This document shows positions 53,838-62,868 of a DNA stretch of 64,000 nt, piece after piece. Both the position numbers and the translations under genes were made by a program. Below the pieces are notes generated by a model. It did not search any database and had not been told where the DNA came from. It saw only the letters and a program-made list of their open reading frames with translations. The DNA is from Prochlorococcus sp. AG-459-E08. GTDB taxonomy: Bacteria > Cyanobacteriota > Cyanobacteriia > PCC-6307 > Cyanobiaceae. Each line of letters opens with the position of its first letter. The stretch's first letter is position 1. The DNA lies in NCBI GenBank assembly GCA_003209425.1, contig QCRB01000002.1, positions 1 through 64,000 of the forward strand. The letters run 5' to 3'.

Positions 53838-54381
53838 TAACAACTTACCTAGTTGGAGGCAAGATTTAAAATCTTCTAGAAAAAAAGAGGGCAAATCACC
53901 CTCTACTAGATGGATACAGCTTGCAACAGTAAGCGAAGAAAATGAGCCAAGATTAAGAACAGTTGTTTTCAGAGGATGGCATAAAGATAGTTCAATGATT
54001 ATTTTTACAGATAGAAGAAGTGAAAAAATTGGGCATTTAAAATCCAACCCTAATGCAGAAATATTATGGTTCTTTTTGAAAACCAAATCACAATATAGAT
54101 TCAAAGGGAAAATACATGAATTAAGTGATAACAAAAATTATTGGGATTTATTATCAGAAAAATCAAAATCTTCTTGGTTTTGGGGATCTCCTGGAGAGAA
54201 AATAAACCCAAAAGCCCAATCTGCTTATGAAATATTATCCAATTTTCCCAAGTCAGAAAATTTTGCAGTTCTAAATTGTGAAATCGATTCAGTAGATCTT
54301 CTTAAATTAGAACAGCCTGTTCATAAAAGATATCTTTGGGAAAAGAGTAAGAAATGGGAAAAAGTTGAAATTAATCCTTAA
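53830..54381 (+). CDS. pyridoxamine 5'-phosphate oxidase-like FMN-binding protein (Alr4036 family)
   Basis: PSTRWIQLATVSEENEPRLRTVVFRGW, FTDRRSEKIGHLKSNPNAEILWFF. Confidence 0.85.
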   Translation: MPDNNLPSWRQDLKSSRKKEGKSPSTRWIQLATVSEENEPRLRTVVFRGWHKDSSMIIFTDRRSEKIGHLKSNPNAEILWFFLKTKSQYRFKGKIHELSDNKNYWDLLSEKSKSSWFWGSPGEKINPKAQSAYEILSNFPKSENFAVLNCEIDSVDLLKLEQPVHKRYLWEKSKKWEKVEINP

Positions 54382-54419
54382 ATATTTCTAAATTGTATAT
54401 TTAGGTTGAAAAACATATA

Positions 54420-54629
54420 GTGATCGGTCAGTTTAAAAAAAGAAGTATTATTCATATGAATTTCTCAGAAATTCCAGAAAACCCTTTTATTTTTTTATCT
54501 TGGGTGACTGCTATAGGCCTTTTTATAAGTCTTTCTGAAGCAACAATTAAGATAAAACTTGAGAAGAGAAACAGTTATAGGAAAAGGTTAGAACTAATCA
54601 ATAACCTTTATCCTAAAAAATTAGCTTGA
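54420..54629 (+). CDS. small hypothetical membrane protein (real start possibly ATG at 54456)
   Basis: MNFSEIPENPFIFLSWVTAIGLFISLSEATIKIKLEKRNSYRKRLELINNLYPKKLA; single TM then basic tail. Confidence 0.6.
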   Translation: MIGQFKKRSIIHMNFSEIPENPFIFLSWVTAIGLFISLSEATIKIKLEKRNSYRKRLELINNLYPKKLA

Positions 54630-55172
54630 AGTATCTGAAAGTATGTTCGCTTGCAAAAATTGAAATAAGCCACCTTTACTTGTTTCTTCTTTGACTTCGA
54701 CTTCCTTAGAAATTTTTGATTTTGATGAAGATATAATTTCCTCTTCATCTTCTGATTTCAAAATTCTGATAATAACCTCATCTAAGGAGAAATTACCGGG
54801 ACCTGTTAATGCAATTGAAGTTGCTGAAGCGAAATATAAAAGTAAAAGCTCTAGTAAAAAAATATTAAAACCTGAAGTGACAAGTGCATGATATATAGCG
54901 ACAGAAATTGTTCCAACAATTGCCAATGCTCCGAATCTTGTGGCCAAGCCGATAATTAATAGCCAACTACCACCTATTTCTGAGAATGCCGCTACATATG
55001 ATAAAAATATTGGGAATGGGAGGTGTAATGGTCTTACAAAAGCATCAGCGAAATTTTCTATGTTTGCTAATTTCTCATAACCGTGATGTATGAGAACAGT
55101 TCCAGTTATAACTCTAAGAATTAATAAAGCAGTATCTTTGCTAAACGACTTGGTAAGAATTGTTGAAAGCAC
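54621..55172 (-). CDS. DoxX family membrane protein
   Basis: ILRVITGTVLIHHGYEKLANIENFADAFV...SYVAAFSEIGGSWLLIIGLATRFGAL. Confidence 0.88.
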   Translation of the reverse strand: MLSTILTKSFSKDTALLILRVITGTVLIHHGYEKLANIENFADAFVRPLHLPFPIFLSYVAAFSEIGGSWLLIIGLATRFGALAIVGTISVAIYHALVTSGFNIFLLELLLLYFASATSIALTGPGNFSLDEVIIRILKSEDEEEIISSSKSKISKEVEVKEETSKGGLFQFLQANILSDTSS

Positions 55173-55307
55173 TATTAAAAAATTATCCTTAAGTAAAAAT
55201 AACTAGTCACAGTATTCATCGTGGATTAAAGAGCAAAAGTCGCACCTAAATAAGTATTTATACTTACTTACCAAAGGGGTTATTTTCTGATTAGGAATTC
55301 AACTAAG

Positions 55308-56462
55308 TTAAAAATTATTTTTTGAAAAATTTTCTAATATTCTCTGATTTATTTTTGGAATATTTTCTTTAAATTTAAAAAACCCTCTTTTAGCAAATTT
55401 CCAAGCAAATAAATCTTCATCCCTTACAAGATTAAAAATTTTTTTATGGTGTAAATTTTTAAACTCAGTTATGAAATCATAATTTTCTCCCACTCCAGGA
55501 TAAATAATGTCTATTTCGTTAATATTTTTAAAAGTATTTTCCAATGAATAAGGATCAATCTGTTCAACATTATCAAACTGCTCTACAAATTCAGAGACCA
55601 ACTCTTGTTTAAATTGCAAAACAGATTCTGACAATTTAATTTGTCTTTGTTCATTTTTTAAAAGAATAATAAATACTTTTTTATAGCTTGGAAGTAAATT
55701 TTTAAGGGTTGCAAGGTGCAGATCATTTTCAAACATAATCAGATTATCTGATTTAGGATCCATATCATTTTTATAAATCTCATCTTCAAATGGTATTTGG
55801 TTAGATTCTTCAAGAAAAATTTGTTGATTACTTATTTTTTCTACATTAAATCTATTATTTGAAAACTTTCTGAGGTTTGATGATGAAAAAAGATATTGTT
55901 TTCCCTTCGTTTGCAATCCTCCGACCCATCTCCAGCTAAGGAGATTAGATGAAGCATCTCCATCAAAAAGATATTTAAAGAAAAACTTTGCTCCCAATTG
56001 CCATGGGAGGCCTAAATTAAATATCCAAGTACTTGCAAACCACATTCTTGTATGGTTATGCAAATAGTTGTACTGCTTTAATTCATGGACCCAAGAATTA
56101 AAAAAATCTAATTCTGTATTGCCATTAATTGCACTTTCATATAGCTCATAATCAAAATCCAGATTGTTTTCTAAAATAAAATTTCTCCAAACTTTAGGTC
56201 TATTTTCCATCCACCCTTTCCAGTAAACTCTCCAAAATATTTCTTCAACAAATTTAGTTGAATTTTTGATTTTGTACTTACTTTTAATATCATGGATCAG
56301 ATCATATTCCGATAATATTCTATGAGTAATGAAAGGCGATAATTTTGAAACTGAACTTTCGTTATTTGGCCCAAAATCAAAATTTCTTAATTTTGCATAA
56401 TTATTGATTTTGTATTTCGCAAAATTTTCCCAGGTATTTTGAGCTTTTAATAAAAATGACAT
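55308..56462 (-). CDS. photolyase/cryptochrome-like FAD-binding protein with reversed domain order
   Basis: N-terminal half: YLHNHTRMWFASTWIFNLGLPWQLGAKFFFKYLFDGDASSNLLSWRWVGGLQTKGKQYLF (FAD-binding domain). C-terminal half: DNLIMFENDLHLATLKNLLPSYKKVFIILLKNEQRQ... resembles the photolyase N-terminal Rossmann domain. Confidence 0.8.
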   Translation of the reverse strand: MSFLLKAQNTWENFAKYKINNYAKLRNFDFGPNNESSVSKLSPFITHRILSEYDLIHDIKSKYKIKNSTKFVEEIFWRVYWKGWMENRPKVWRNFILENNLDFDYELYESAINGNTELDFFNSWVHELKQYNYLHNHTRMWFASTWIFNLGLPWQLGAKFFFKYLFDGDASSNLLSWRWVGGLQTKGKQYLFSSSNLRKFSNNRFNVEKISNQQIFLEESNQIPFEDEIYKNDMDPKSDNLIMFENDLHLATLKNLLPSYKKVFIILLKNEQRQIKLSESVLQFKQELVSEFVEQFDNVEQIDPYSLENTFKNINEIDIIYPGVGENYDFITEFKNLHHKKIFNLVRDEDLFAWKFAKRGFFKFKENIPKINQRILENFSKNNF

Positions 56463-56738
56463 TTTCTCATAACTTTAAAAAATTTTTTTTTGTATTGATA
56501 GAAATTTCAAAAATTTGCCTTCAAATTAATCCTTAAATTTTTATTTCACTTTTAAGTAAATATGTTTGATTGAAGTATTTAATTTAAACGTCTTATAAGT
56601 ACATTTTATACTCTTAAATCACTCTCTGCGTAGGAGGATATTTAGTGGTCAATTACTTTTTAGATCTAATTTTAATTTTCAAATCTTTATTTAAATGATT
56701 TTTTTCTAAAAGATTTTTAAATATTTATCAAAATTATT

Positions 56739-57488
56739 ATGAATAATTTATTAGTGAGAGATGTTAAGTATCTAGATGAACAATACAGAATAGGTGAAGG
56801 CATAATTTCCGATAATGCATTTAAGCAACTTGAAAAACTCTTTGTGCCTTTTAACCCAGAATATGACTACTTTAATCAAAAAAATAATAGACTTTTACCA
56901 AAATTAGCCAAAGAAAACTATAAAGAATTTTTGGAAAGTTTATTAACAAAAACAAGATTAAGCATCCAACCAAAAATTGATGGCTGTGCTATTGCAATTA
57001 GATATAAAGATGGCAAGTTTAATAAAGCTATTACAAAAAAAGGATTTGATGTCTCAAGCAAAATTAAACAAATTAAAAATGTCCCCGATTGTATTCCTAT
57101 CAAACGAGATTTTCAAATTAGAGGTGAACTATACGCTACAAACCAAGTTGCCGGCATTTCCCAAAGAATTACAAGAAAATACCTCAATGATAAGAAAGGG
57201 ATTGGAGAAAGTCTCCGCTTTTGCTGTTTCCAAATACTTAATGGAAGACTTAATCAATACGAAACCCTTAACTATCTTAAAAAATGTGGCTTCAGCACCC
57301 CGGACAGTTACTTCACAAATCATACAAGCGAAATCCAAATATATAAAAAAAATTGGTTAGAGAAAAAAATATTTGCGAAATATCCAACTAATGGGATAGT
57401 TATAAAAATAAATAGTAGGAAATTACAGTTTCTTAGAGAGAAAAGTTTATCTCAAAATAACGAATGGCAATATGCAATTGAAAAATAA
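56739..57488 (+). CDS. stand-alone NAD-dependent DNA ligase (LigA-type) adenylation domain
   Basis: LSIQPKIDGCAIAIRYKDGKF (KxDG), IRGELYA, NGIVIKINSRKLQFL, WQYAIEK end; no OB, Zn-finger, HhH or BRCT segment. Confidence 0.82.
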   Translation: MNNLLVRDVKYLDEQYRIGEGIISDNAFKQLEKLFVPFNPEYDYFNQKNNRLLPKLAKENYKEFLESLLTKTRLSIQPKIDGCAIAIRYKDGKFNKAITKKGFDVSSKIKQIKNVPDCIPIKRDFQIRGELYATNQVAGISQRITRKYLNDKKGIGESLRFCCFQILNGRLNQYETLNYLKKCGFSTPDSYFTNHTSEIQIYKKNWLEKKIFAKYPTNGIVIKINSRKLQFLREKSLSQNNEWQYAIEK

Positions 57489-57595
57489 TATTAAATAGTA
57501 CCTTCAATAAGAGCTCACGATACTGACTTCCAGTATTTACAGTGGAAAAGTAATTAAATTTTGGTTAATTCCAAAGCAATTTGCAGGATTACTAA

Positions 57596-58525
57596 ATGAC
57601 TGCCACTATTTCAAGACCTAAAATCTCTAACTGGGAAACATCTAATATTCCAAACCTTACAGGCAAAACAGCGCTAATTACTGGTGCGAATAGTGGTCTT
57701 GGATACTACACTGCAAAGGCCTTAGCAGAAAAAAATGCACATGTTGTTATAGCCTGTAGATCACTTGAAAAAGCTAATCAAACTATCAAAAAACTTAAAG
57801 TTCTTAATCCTGAAGGATTATTTACACCTTTAGAATTAGATTTGTCAGATTTAAAAAATATTGTTGAAGTTCAGTCCAAAATTTTTGATAATTTTGAAAA
57901 TTTGGATTTACTAATCAATAATGCAGGCATTATGCATCCGCCTAAAACTCTTAGTGCCCAAGGATATGAAATACAATTTGCAGTTAATCATCTAGCTCAC
58001 ATGCTTTTGACTCTAAAGCTACTTCCAATTATTGAAAAAAAAGAAGAATCTAGAATAGTGACGGTTACTTCCGGAGCACAATTTTTTGGCAAAGTTGGTT
58101 GGAAAAATCTGAAAGCCGAGAACTATTACAACAAATGGGAATCTTACTCCAATAGCAAATTGGCAAATGTAATGTTTGCTTTGGAACTAAATGAGAACTT
58201 AAAGCACAAAAATATACTTTCTTTAGCTGCTCACCCAGGAATTGCAAAAACAAATCTCTTTACTGCTCAAAAACCTAACCCTGGTCCATTAGAAACATTC
58301 TCATTGGAATTATTTAGTCCTATTTTTCAAACTGCTGAGATGGGTGCTTTACCTCAGCTTTTTGCAGCTACTTCACCAGACGCAAGAGGCGGTGATCATT
58401 ATGGTCCTAGATTTAATTTCAGAGGTCATCCAAAACTATCCCCTACTTCTCCTTTCGCCATTAATAAAAAAGAAAGAAAAAATTTATGGGAAAAAAGCCT
58501 CGAAATACTTAATAACTTCTTATAA
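57596..58525 (+). CDS. short-chain dehydrogenase/reductase (retinol dehydrogenase-like)
   Basis: TALITGANSGLGYYTAKALAEKNAHVVIACRS, NNAGIM, YSNSKLAN. Confidence 0.9.
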   Translation: MTATISRPKISNWETSNIPNLTGKTALITGANSGLGYYTAKALAEKNAHVVIACRSLEKANQTIKKLKVLNPEGLFTPLELDLSDLKNIVEVQSKIFDNFENLDLLINNAGIMHPPKTLSAQGYEIQFAVNHLAHMLLTLKLLPIIEKKEESRIVTVTSGAQFFGKVGWKNLKAENYYNKWESYSNSKLANVMFALELNENLKHKNILSLAAHPGIAKTNLFTAQKPNPGPLETFSLELFSPIFQTAEMGALPQLFAATSPDARGGDHYGPRFNFRGHPKLSPTSPFAINKKERKNLWEKSLEILNNFL

Positions 58526-58786
58526 ATTTTTCATTTTTACTAACTTTAGAAAATACTTCAAGATATGTAATTCACTCTCTGAGAGTTTCATAAATTCTGT
58601 CAAGGCATCATAATTTTTTTCATCAATTTTTTTTGACAATTGAATAAAACTATCATGGTTTTCATTAACAAAGCGCTCAGCAATCTGAGACGGAGTTAAA
58701 CCCTGTTCAATTAATTCACCTGGAGCATTTTTCTCCCACTTTTCATAAAACCAAGAGAACCAATATTTTGCAGTATTATCTTCCAT
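58520..58786 (-). CDS. small conserved hypothetical protein
   Basis: MEDNTAKYWFSWFYEKWEKNAPGELIEQGLTPSQIAERFVNENHDSFIQLSKKIDEKNYDALTEFMKLSE; well-formed helical ORF. Confidence 0.7.
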   Translation of the reverse strand: MEDNTAKYWFSWFYEKWEKNAPGELIEQGLTPSQIAERFVNENHDSFIQLSKKIDEKNYDALTEFMKLSESELHILKYFLKLVKMKNL

Positions 58787-58886
58787 TAATTAACTTTTCT
58801 TGGGCGAATACTATAAATACTGAAGAAAAAGCGCATGATTGAATTACCCTTTAAACACAATTAATATAAATGCAATTATAAATTTA

Positions 58887-60317
58887 ATGATAGATAATCA
58901 TTCAAGTAAAAGAAATATTAATCTTGTAATTGGATTAGGTAAATCTGGATTTTGGGCTGCCAAGTATTTGAGAAGCGTCAATAAAAGAGTAATTGTTTGG
59001 GAAAGTAAAGATGGGATAGAATTCTTAGAAAGAAAAACAGCATTAGAAGAGCTTAATATCATAGTTTCTCTAAATAAAGAATTCGTATTTGAAGAAATTC
59101 AACCTTTTTTGAAAGAGATCGAATCTGTTGTTGTAAGTCCATCAATACCTTATGACCATATAACTATTATTGAATTGAAAAAAAAGGGAATTAAAGTAAT
59201 TGGAGAAATTAATGTTGCATGGGAAATTTTAAAAGACACAAATTGGATAGGTATTACTGGCACTAATGGCAAGACTACTGTTACTCATCTACTAAGCCAT
59301 ATACTCTGTGATACTGGATTATATGCTCCTTTTGCTGGGAATATTGGTACACCTTTATGTAAGTATGCTCACTCCAAAAAACATGAAAAAATTGATTGGG
59401 TTGTAGCTGAATTAAGCAGTTATCAAATAGAAATATCTCCAGAAGTAAAACCTAATATTGGAATATGGACAACCTTCACAGAAGATCATCTTGAAAGACA
59501 TAAAACACTTGAAAACTATTTCAACATAAAAAAAAGCTTATTAGAAAAATCTGATTTTAGAATTTATAATTATGACGATAAAAATCTAAGAAATCACTAC
59601 AGTTCGCTATCAAGAGGGGTTTGGATAACAACTAGTTTCGATAAATCAAATTTTATTCATTGCGATTATTGGATAGATGAACAAGCGTACATTATTGAGA
59701 GAGGGAAGAAATTATTCAAACTTGAATATTTTTCTTTAAAAGGAATGCATAATCTTCAAAATCTTTTATTGGTAATTGCAGCAGCAAGAAAAGTTGGATT
59801 ATCTTGCAAGAAGATTAAAGCTTCTTTATCTAATTACAAACAATTACCCCATAGGATGGAAACAATTTATAAAAATAATGATCTGGAAATCATCAATGAT
59901 AGTAAAGCTACAAATTTTGACTCATCTATTGCGGGAATAAGTTCAATTGAAGGTCAAATAATAATCATTGCTGGGGGTAGATTAAAAGGCAATGAATATA
60001 GTGAGTGGATAAAAGTTTTAAAGAAAAAAGTTAAATGTGTTTTCCTTTTTGGAGAAAGCTCAAAAGTTCTAAAAATGGCGCTTATTAATGAAGGATTTGA
60101 AAAAAATGTTTTTGAATTTTCAGAACTAAAAGAGCTGTTAAATTTTGTTTTTCATTATTTACAAAATAATAGGGTAGGAACATTATTATTCTCACCTTCA
60201 TGCTCTAGTTTTGATCAATTTAAAAATTATGAAGAGCGTGGAGATTATTTCAAGAAACTAATAAGTGAAAAATTAAAGGTTAATAAATCCATTTTTTGTT
60301 CAAGTATCATTTCGTAA
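58887..60317 (+). CDS. murD: UDP-N-acetylmuramoylalanine--D-glutamate ligase
   Basis: [48 protein letters not shown] at 58887 preferred over the 58839 track start. Confidence 0.95.
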   Translation: MIDNHSSKRNINLVIGLGKSGFWAAKYLRSVNKRVIVWESKDGIEFLERKTALEELNIIVSLNKEFVFEEIQPFLKEIESVVVSPSIPYDHITIIELKKKGIKVIGEINVAWEILKDTNWIGITGTNGKTTVTHLLSHILCDTGLYAPFAGNIGTPLCKYAHSKKHEKIDWVVAELSSYQIEISPEVKPNIGIWTTFTEDHLERHKTLENYFNIKKSLLEKSDFRIYNYDDKNLRNHYSSLSRGVWITTSFDKSNFIHCDYWIDEQAYIIERGKKLFKLEYFSLKGMHNLQNLLLVIAAARKVGLSCKKIKASLSNYKQLPHRMETIYKNNDLEIINDSKATNFDSSIAGISSIEGQIIIIAGGRLKGNEYSEWIKVLKKKVKCVFLFGESSKVLKMALINEGFEKNVFEFSELKELLNFVFHYLQNNRVGTLLFSPSCSSFDQFKNYEERGDYFKKLISEKLKVNKSIFCSSIIS

Positions 60318-60403
60318 TTTTCAGGTCGGTCATCACAACCGTTTACCCTCTAGCGAATATTCACTTAATTAGTTAGATTTTGAGTATAAATTTATAACTA
60401 GCA

Positions 60404-60718
60404 ATGAGTGAATCTAATAATTTACCTCAAGCAATAAGTCATAAAAAATTAAGTTACTTGATGCTTAAGGCACAAAAAGATTCTCATTTTTCTGAAGAAT
60501 TACCAGAAATAGAAAGCCCTGAAAAAAGAGAATTTGAAGAGTTAATCAACAATTGGGAAGCTTCAACTAAGAAGGTAGTTAATGAGTTATCAAAAAGAAA
60601 AGAGAATTTACTAAAAGATAAATCACCAAATTCTCTAATTGCACTTGGTGCTATGGAAGTTCACCTTAATATGGCTTTGCAAGCCTTAAATGCATTTAAC
60701 AAAGGAGTTGATGGGTAA
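60404..60718 (+). CDS. conserved hypothetical protein
   Basis: 104-aa ORF, MSESNNLPQAISHKKLSYLMLKAQKDSHFSEELPEIESPEKREFEELINNWEASTKK. Confidence 0.65.
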   Translation: MSESNNLPQAISHKKLSYLMLKAQKDSHFSEELPEIESPEKREFEELINNWEASTKKVVNELSKRKENLLKDKSPNSLIALGAMEVHLNMALQALNAFNKGVDG

Positions 60719-60731
60719 AATAACAGATAAA

Positions 60732-61463
60732 TTATAAGGAAGGCATCGAAAATAAGAGAAAATCTAAGTTTTTTTCAGTATCTATAGAAACATCATCATA
60801 ATAATTAATTTCAAAACCCAAACCATCTCCAGATTCGAGAAGTATATTTGAATTAGAGTCTTTACTTTTTAATAAAAGATTACCTTCTATTATTTGAATC
60901 CAATTATATTTATCGATTTTTAATGGCAATTTTTTTTCTTTAATTGGCTTATATTTACAACGCCATAAAGAGATACTTTGATTTAGAAAAAGCTTATTAT
61001 TTTTACCGTCTTTGTAATTAAAAATAAGATTATCCCACAACTTTTCATTTAATGAAATTTGATCATATCGAGGTTTGATATTTTCTTTTTGAGGGTATAT
61101 CCAAATCTGGAACAACTTACAGTTCTCATTTTCTTCATTCTTCTCGCTATGAGAGATTCCAGTACCTGCAGACATAACCTGTACTTCATCTTTGTGAATT
61201 TTTCCAAGATTGTTTAAAGAGTCTCTATGAGTTATTGCTCCTTTTGTTACGACAGTAATTATTTCCATATTTGCATGAGAATGTGTATTAAATCCTGCAT
61301 TAGGAGAAATAATATCTTCGTTTATAACTCTAATTTTCCCAAAATTATCCCATTTTGGATCTCTATGTTCTGCGAAAGAAAATGAATGCATCGAATTTAG
61401 CCATTCTCTAGTCGATCTAAATCTTTCGTGTGATTTCCTTATTTTAATTATTTTCAAAGACAT
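60732..61463 (-). CDS. pirin family protein
   Basis: FSFAEHRDPKWDNFGKIRVINEDIISPNAGFNTHSHANMEIITVVTKGAITHRDSLNN, VQVMSAGTGISHSEKN. Confidence 0.93.
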   Translation of the reverse strand: MSLKIIKIRKSHERFRSTREWLNSMHSFSFAEHRDPKWDNFGKIRVINEDIISPNAGFNTHSHANMEIITVVTKGAITHRDSLNNLGKIHKDEVQVMSAGTGISHSEKNEENENCKLFQIWIYPQKENIKPRYDQISLNEKLWDNLIFNYKDGKNNKLFLNQSISLWRCKYKPIKEKKLPLKIDKYNWIQIIEGNLLLKSKDSNSNILLESGDGLGFEINYYDDVSIDTEKNLDFLLFSMPSL

Positions 61464-61550
61464 AAATACTAAGAAATAAATATGGTGTATTTGTGTAAAT
61501 TAAATATTTTTGAAAATTATAATTTATGAATAAGTGAATTTACTTTTTAT

Positions 61551-61679
61551 TTATTTGTTTATTTTACTTTGTGCTTTAATTGCTTTATTAATTATTTTTT
61601 TTGCTTCTTCTCTTGTAGAACATTTTTCTGCCTCAACATTCAAGTTTTTGAGTTTATTTAATTGCTTTGAAATTTTCAT
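61551..61679 (-). CDS. putative 42-aa basic small protein (not in ORF track)
   Basis: MKISKQLNKLKNLNVEAEKCSTREEAKKIINKAIKAQSKINK*; predicted helical, ATG start, isolated in an otherwise empty gap. Confidence 0.5.
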   Translation of the reverse strand: MKISKQLNKLKNLNVEAEKCSTREEAKKIINKAIKAQSKINK

Positions 61680-61761
61680 ATTAGGTTAACTTAACAAATA
61701 GAAATTAACACATATTTAATGGATTAGCTAAAAATACTGGTTTGCATTTGAGCTTTACTAC

Positions 61762-62298
61762 CTAAAAATAAGATTGGAGGATGGAATAATCAGAACAATA
61801 TAGAGGGTGTATTGGATTATCTTTGATTGTTTTTTTAATTAAAAGCGGTCCAAGAGGATTATCAAAATTATTTTTCCTAATTGAGTTATATTGCTTTATT
61901 TTTTTTGATATTCTTTTATTTCTATTTAGAAATTTACCTTTGTTACCCCAACCTAACCATAAATCACAATTTTTACTTTCAGACCAGTGTTTTAAGTTTT
62001 TATAAATATGATTATTGTTTAGATAGCCCACAGGGTTTTTATGTTTAAAAAGTTTTTCTGGTTTGCTTGAAATAAGAGCAAATAGATTTATTAATTTTAC
62101 TTTGCCGTAATTATTGTTTTTCGAAATTTTGATTATCTTTTTTGTTGTGTTGTCCAAGAAAACTTCATCCGATAATGAGGGATTTAAACCAATAAAAATA
62201 ATCTCTTTTTTAGATTTAGAAATCTTATAACTTAAACTCCATCTATATAGTTTGTTTGCACTTATTAAACAATTTCTTTCTAGAAATAAACTATTCAA
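61762..62298 (-). CDS. DUF1643-like protein
   Basis: YRWSLSYKISKSKKEIIFIGLNPSLSDEVFLDNTTKKIIKISKNNNYGKVKLINLFALIS...LWLGWGNKGKF...NPIHPLY. Confidence 0.82.
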   Translation of the reverse strand: MNSLFLERNCLISANKLYRWSLSYKISKSKKEIIFIGLNPSLSDEVFLDNTTKKIIKISKNNNYGKVKLINLFALISSKPEKLFKHKNPVGYLNNNHIYKNLKHWSESKNCDLWLGWGNKGKFLNRNKRISKKIKQYNSIRKNNFDNPLGPLLIKKTIKDNPIHPLYCSDYSILQSYF

Positions 62299-62780
62299 CC
62301 TAAACCTACACCTCTAGCCATGAGAGTGGCAAACAAAGGTATTGTTGCAAAGCCCACTAATTCAGTAGTAATGATTAGTCTGAACCTCTTGACTAGATTT
62401 TCAGATATTTCAGGTAATTTATTCTTACTTAATGGAATGGCCCATAAGATATAGGTTGTTGTTGGGTATAAAGAAAGTAATCCCACAAGAATATAAAGAG
62501 AAACCTTTATCCAAAACACAGGATTACCTGTATAGAAATCACCTCCTTGACCAAAATACTTAACACGCAAAATCCCAGTAACTAATATCGCAACTCCTGC
62601 TAAACCATAAACCACATCTGCAATTATCATTGAGATCGTCTGATTTCTATTAAGACCTACTTTGAGAGTCAATCTTTCAAACAAAAGAGAACCGAAACAC
62701 AATATTATTCCTAAATAATGAACATATGCTACTAATGCACTTTTCGCAATTTCACCTGTCAATAAAGTTCCTAATAACAT
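62295..62780 (-). CDS. DUF2214-like membrane protein
   Basis: YVHYLGIILCFGSLLFERLTLK, VVYGLAGVAILVTGILRVKYFGQGGDFYTGNPVFWIKV. Confidence 0.82.
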   Translation of the reverse strand: MLLGTLLTGEIAKSALVAYVHYLGIILCFGSLLFERLTLKVGLNRNQTISMIIADVVYGLAGVAILVTGILRVKYFGQGGDFYTGNPVFWIKVSLYILVGLLSLYPTTTYILWAIPLSKNKLPEISENLVKRFRLIITTELVGFATIPLFATLMARGVGLG

Positions 62781-62868
62781 TTTCTAGTCAAAATTTATAC
62801 AATACTAACCACCAAATAAAGAATTTGTTTAGAAAATAAATTAAACAATAAAAAGTTAGGTATTGAAT

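Noticed and set aside
55200-55307. Short open stretch SQYSSWIKEQKSHLNKYLYLLTKGVIF* upstream of the DoxX gene
   Set aside because: No start codon or Shine-Dalgarno in frame (preceded by TAG); too short to support.
56977-57360. 127-aa plus-strand ORF in another frame of the ligase-like gene
   Set aside because: The overlapping frame has clear nucleotidyltransferase motifs; this one has none.
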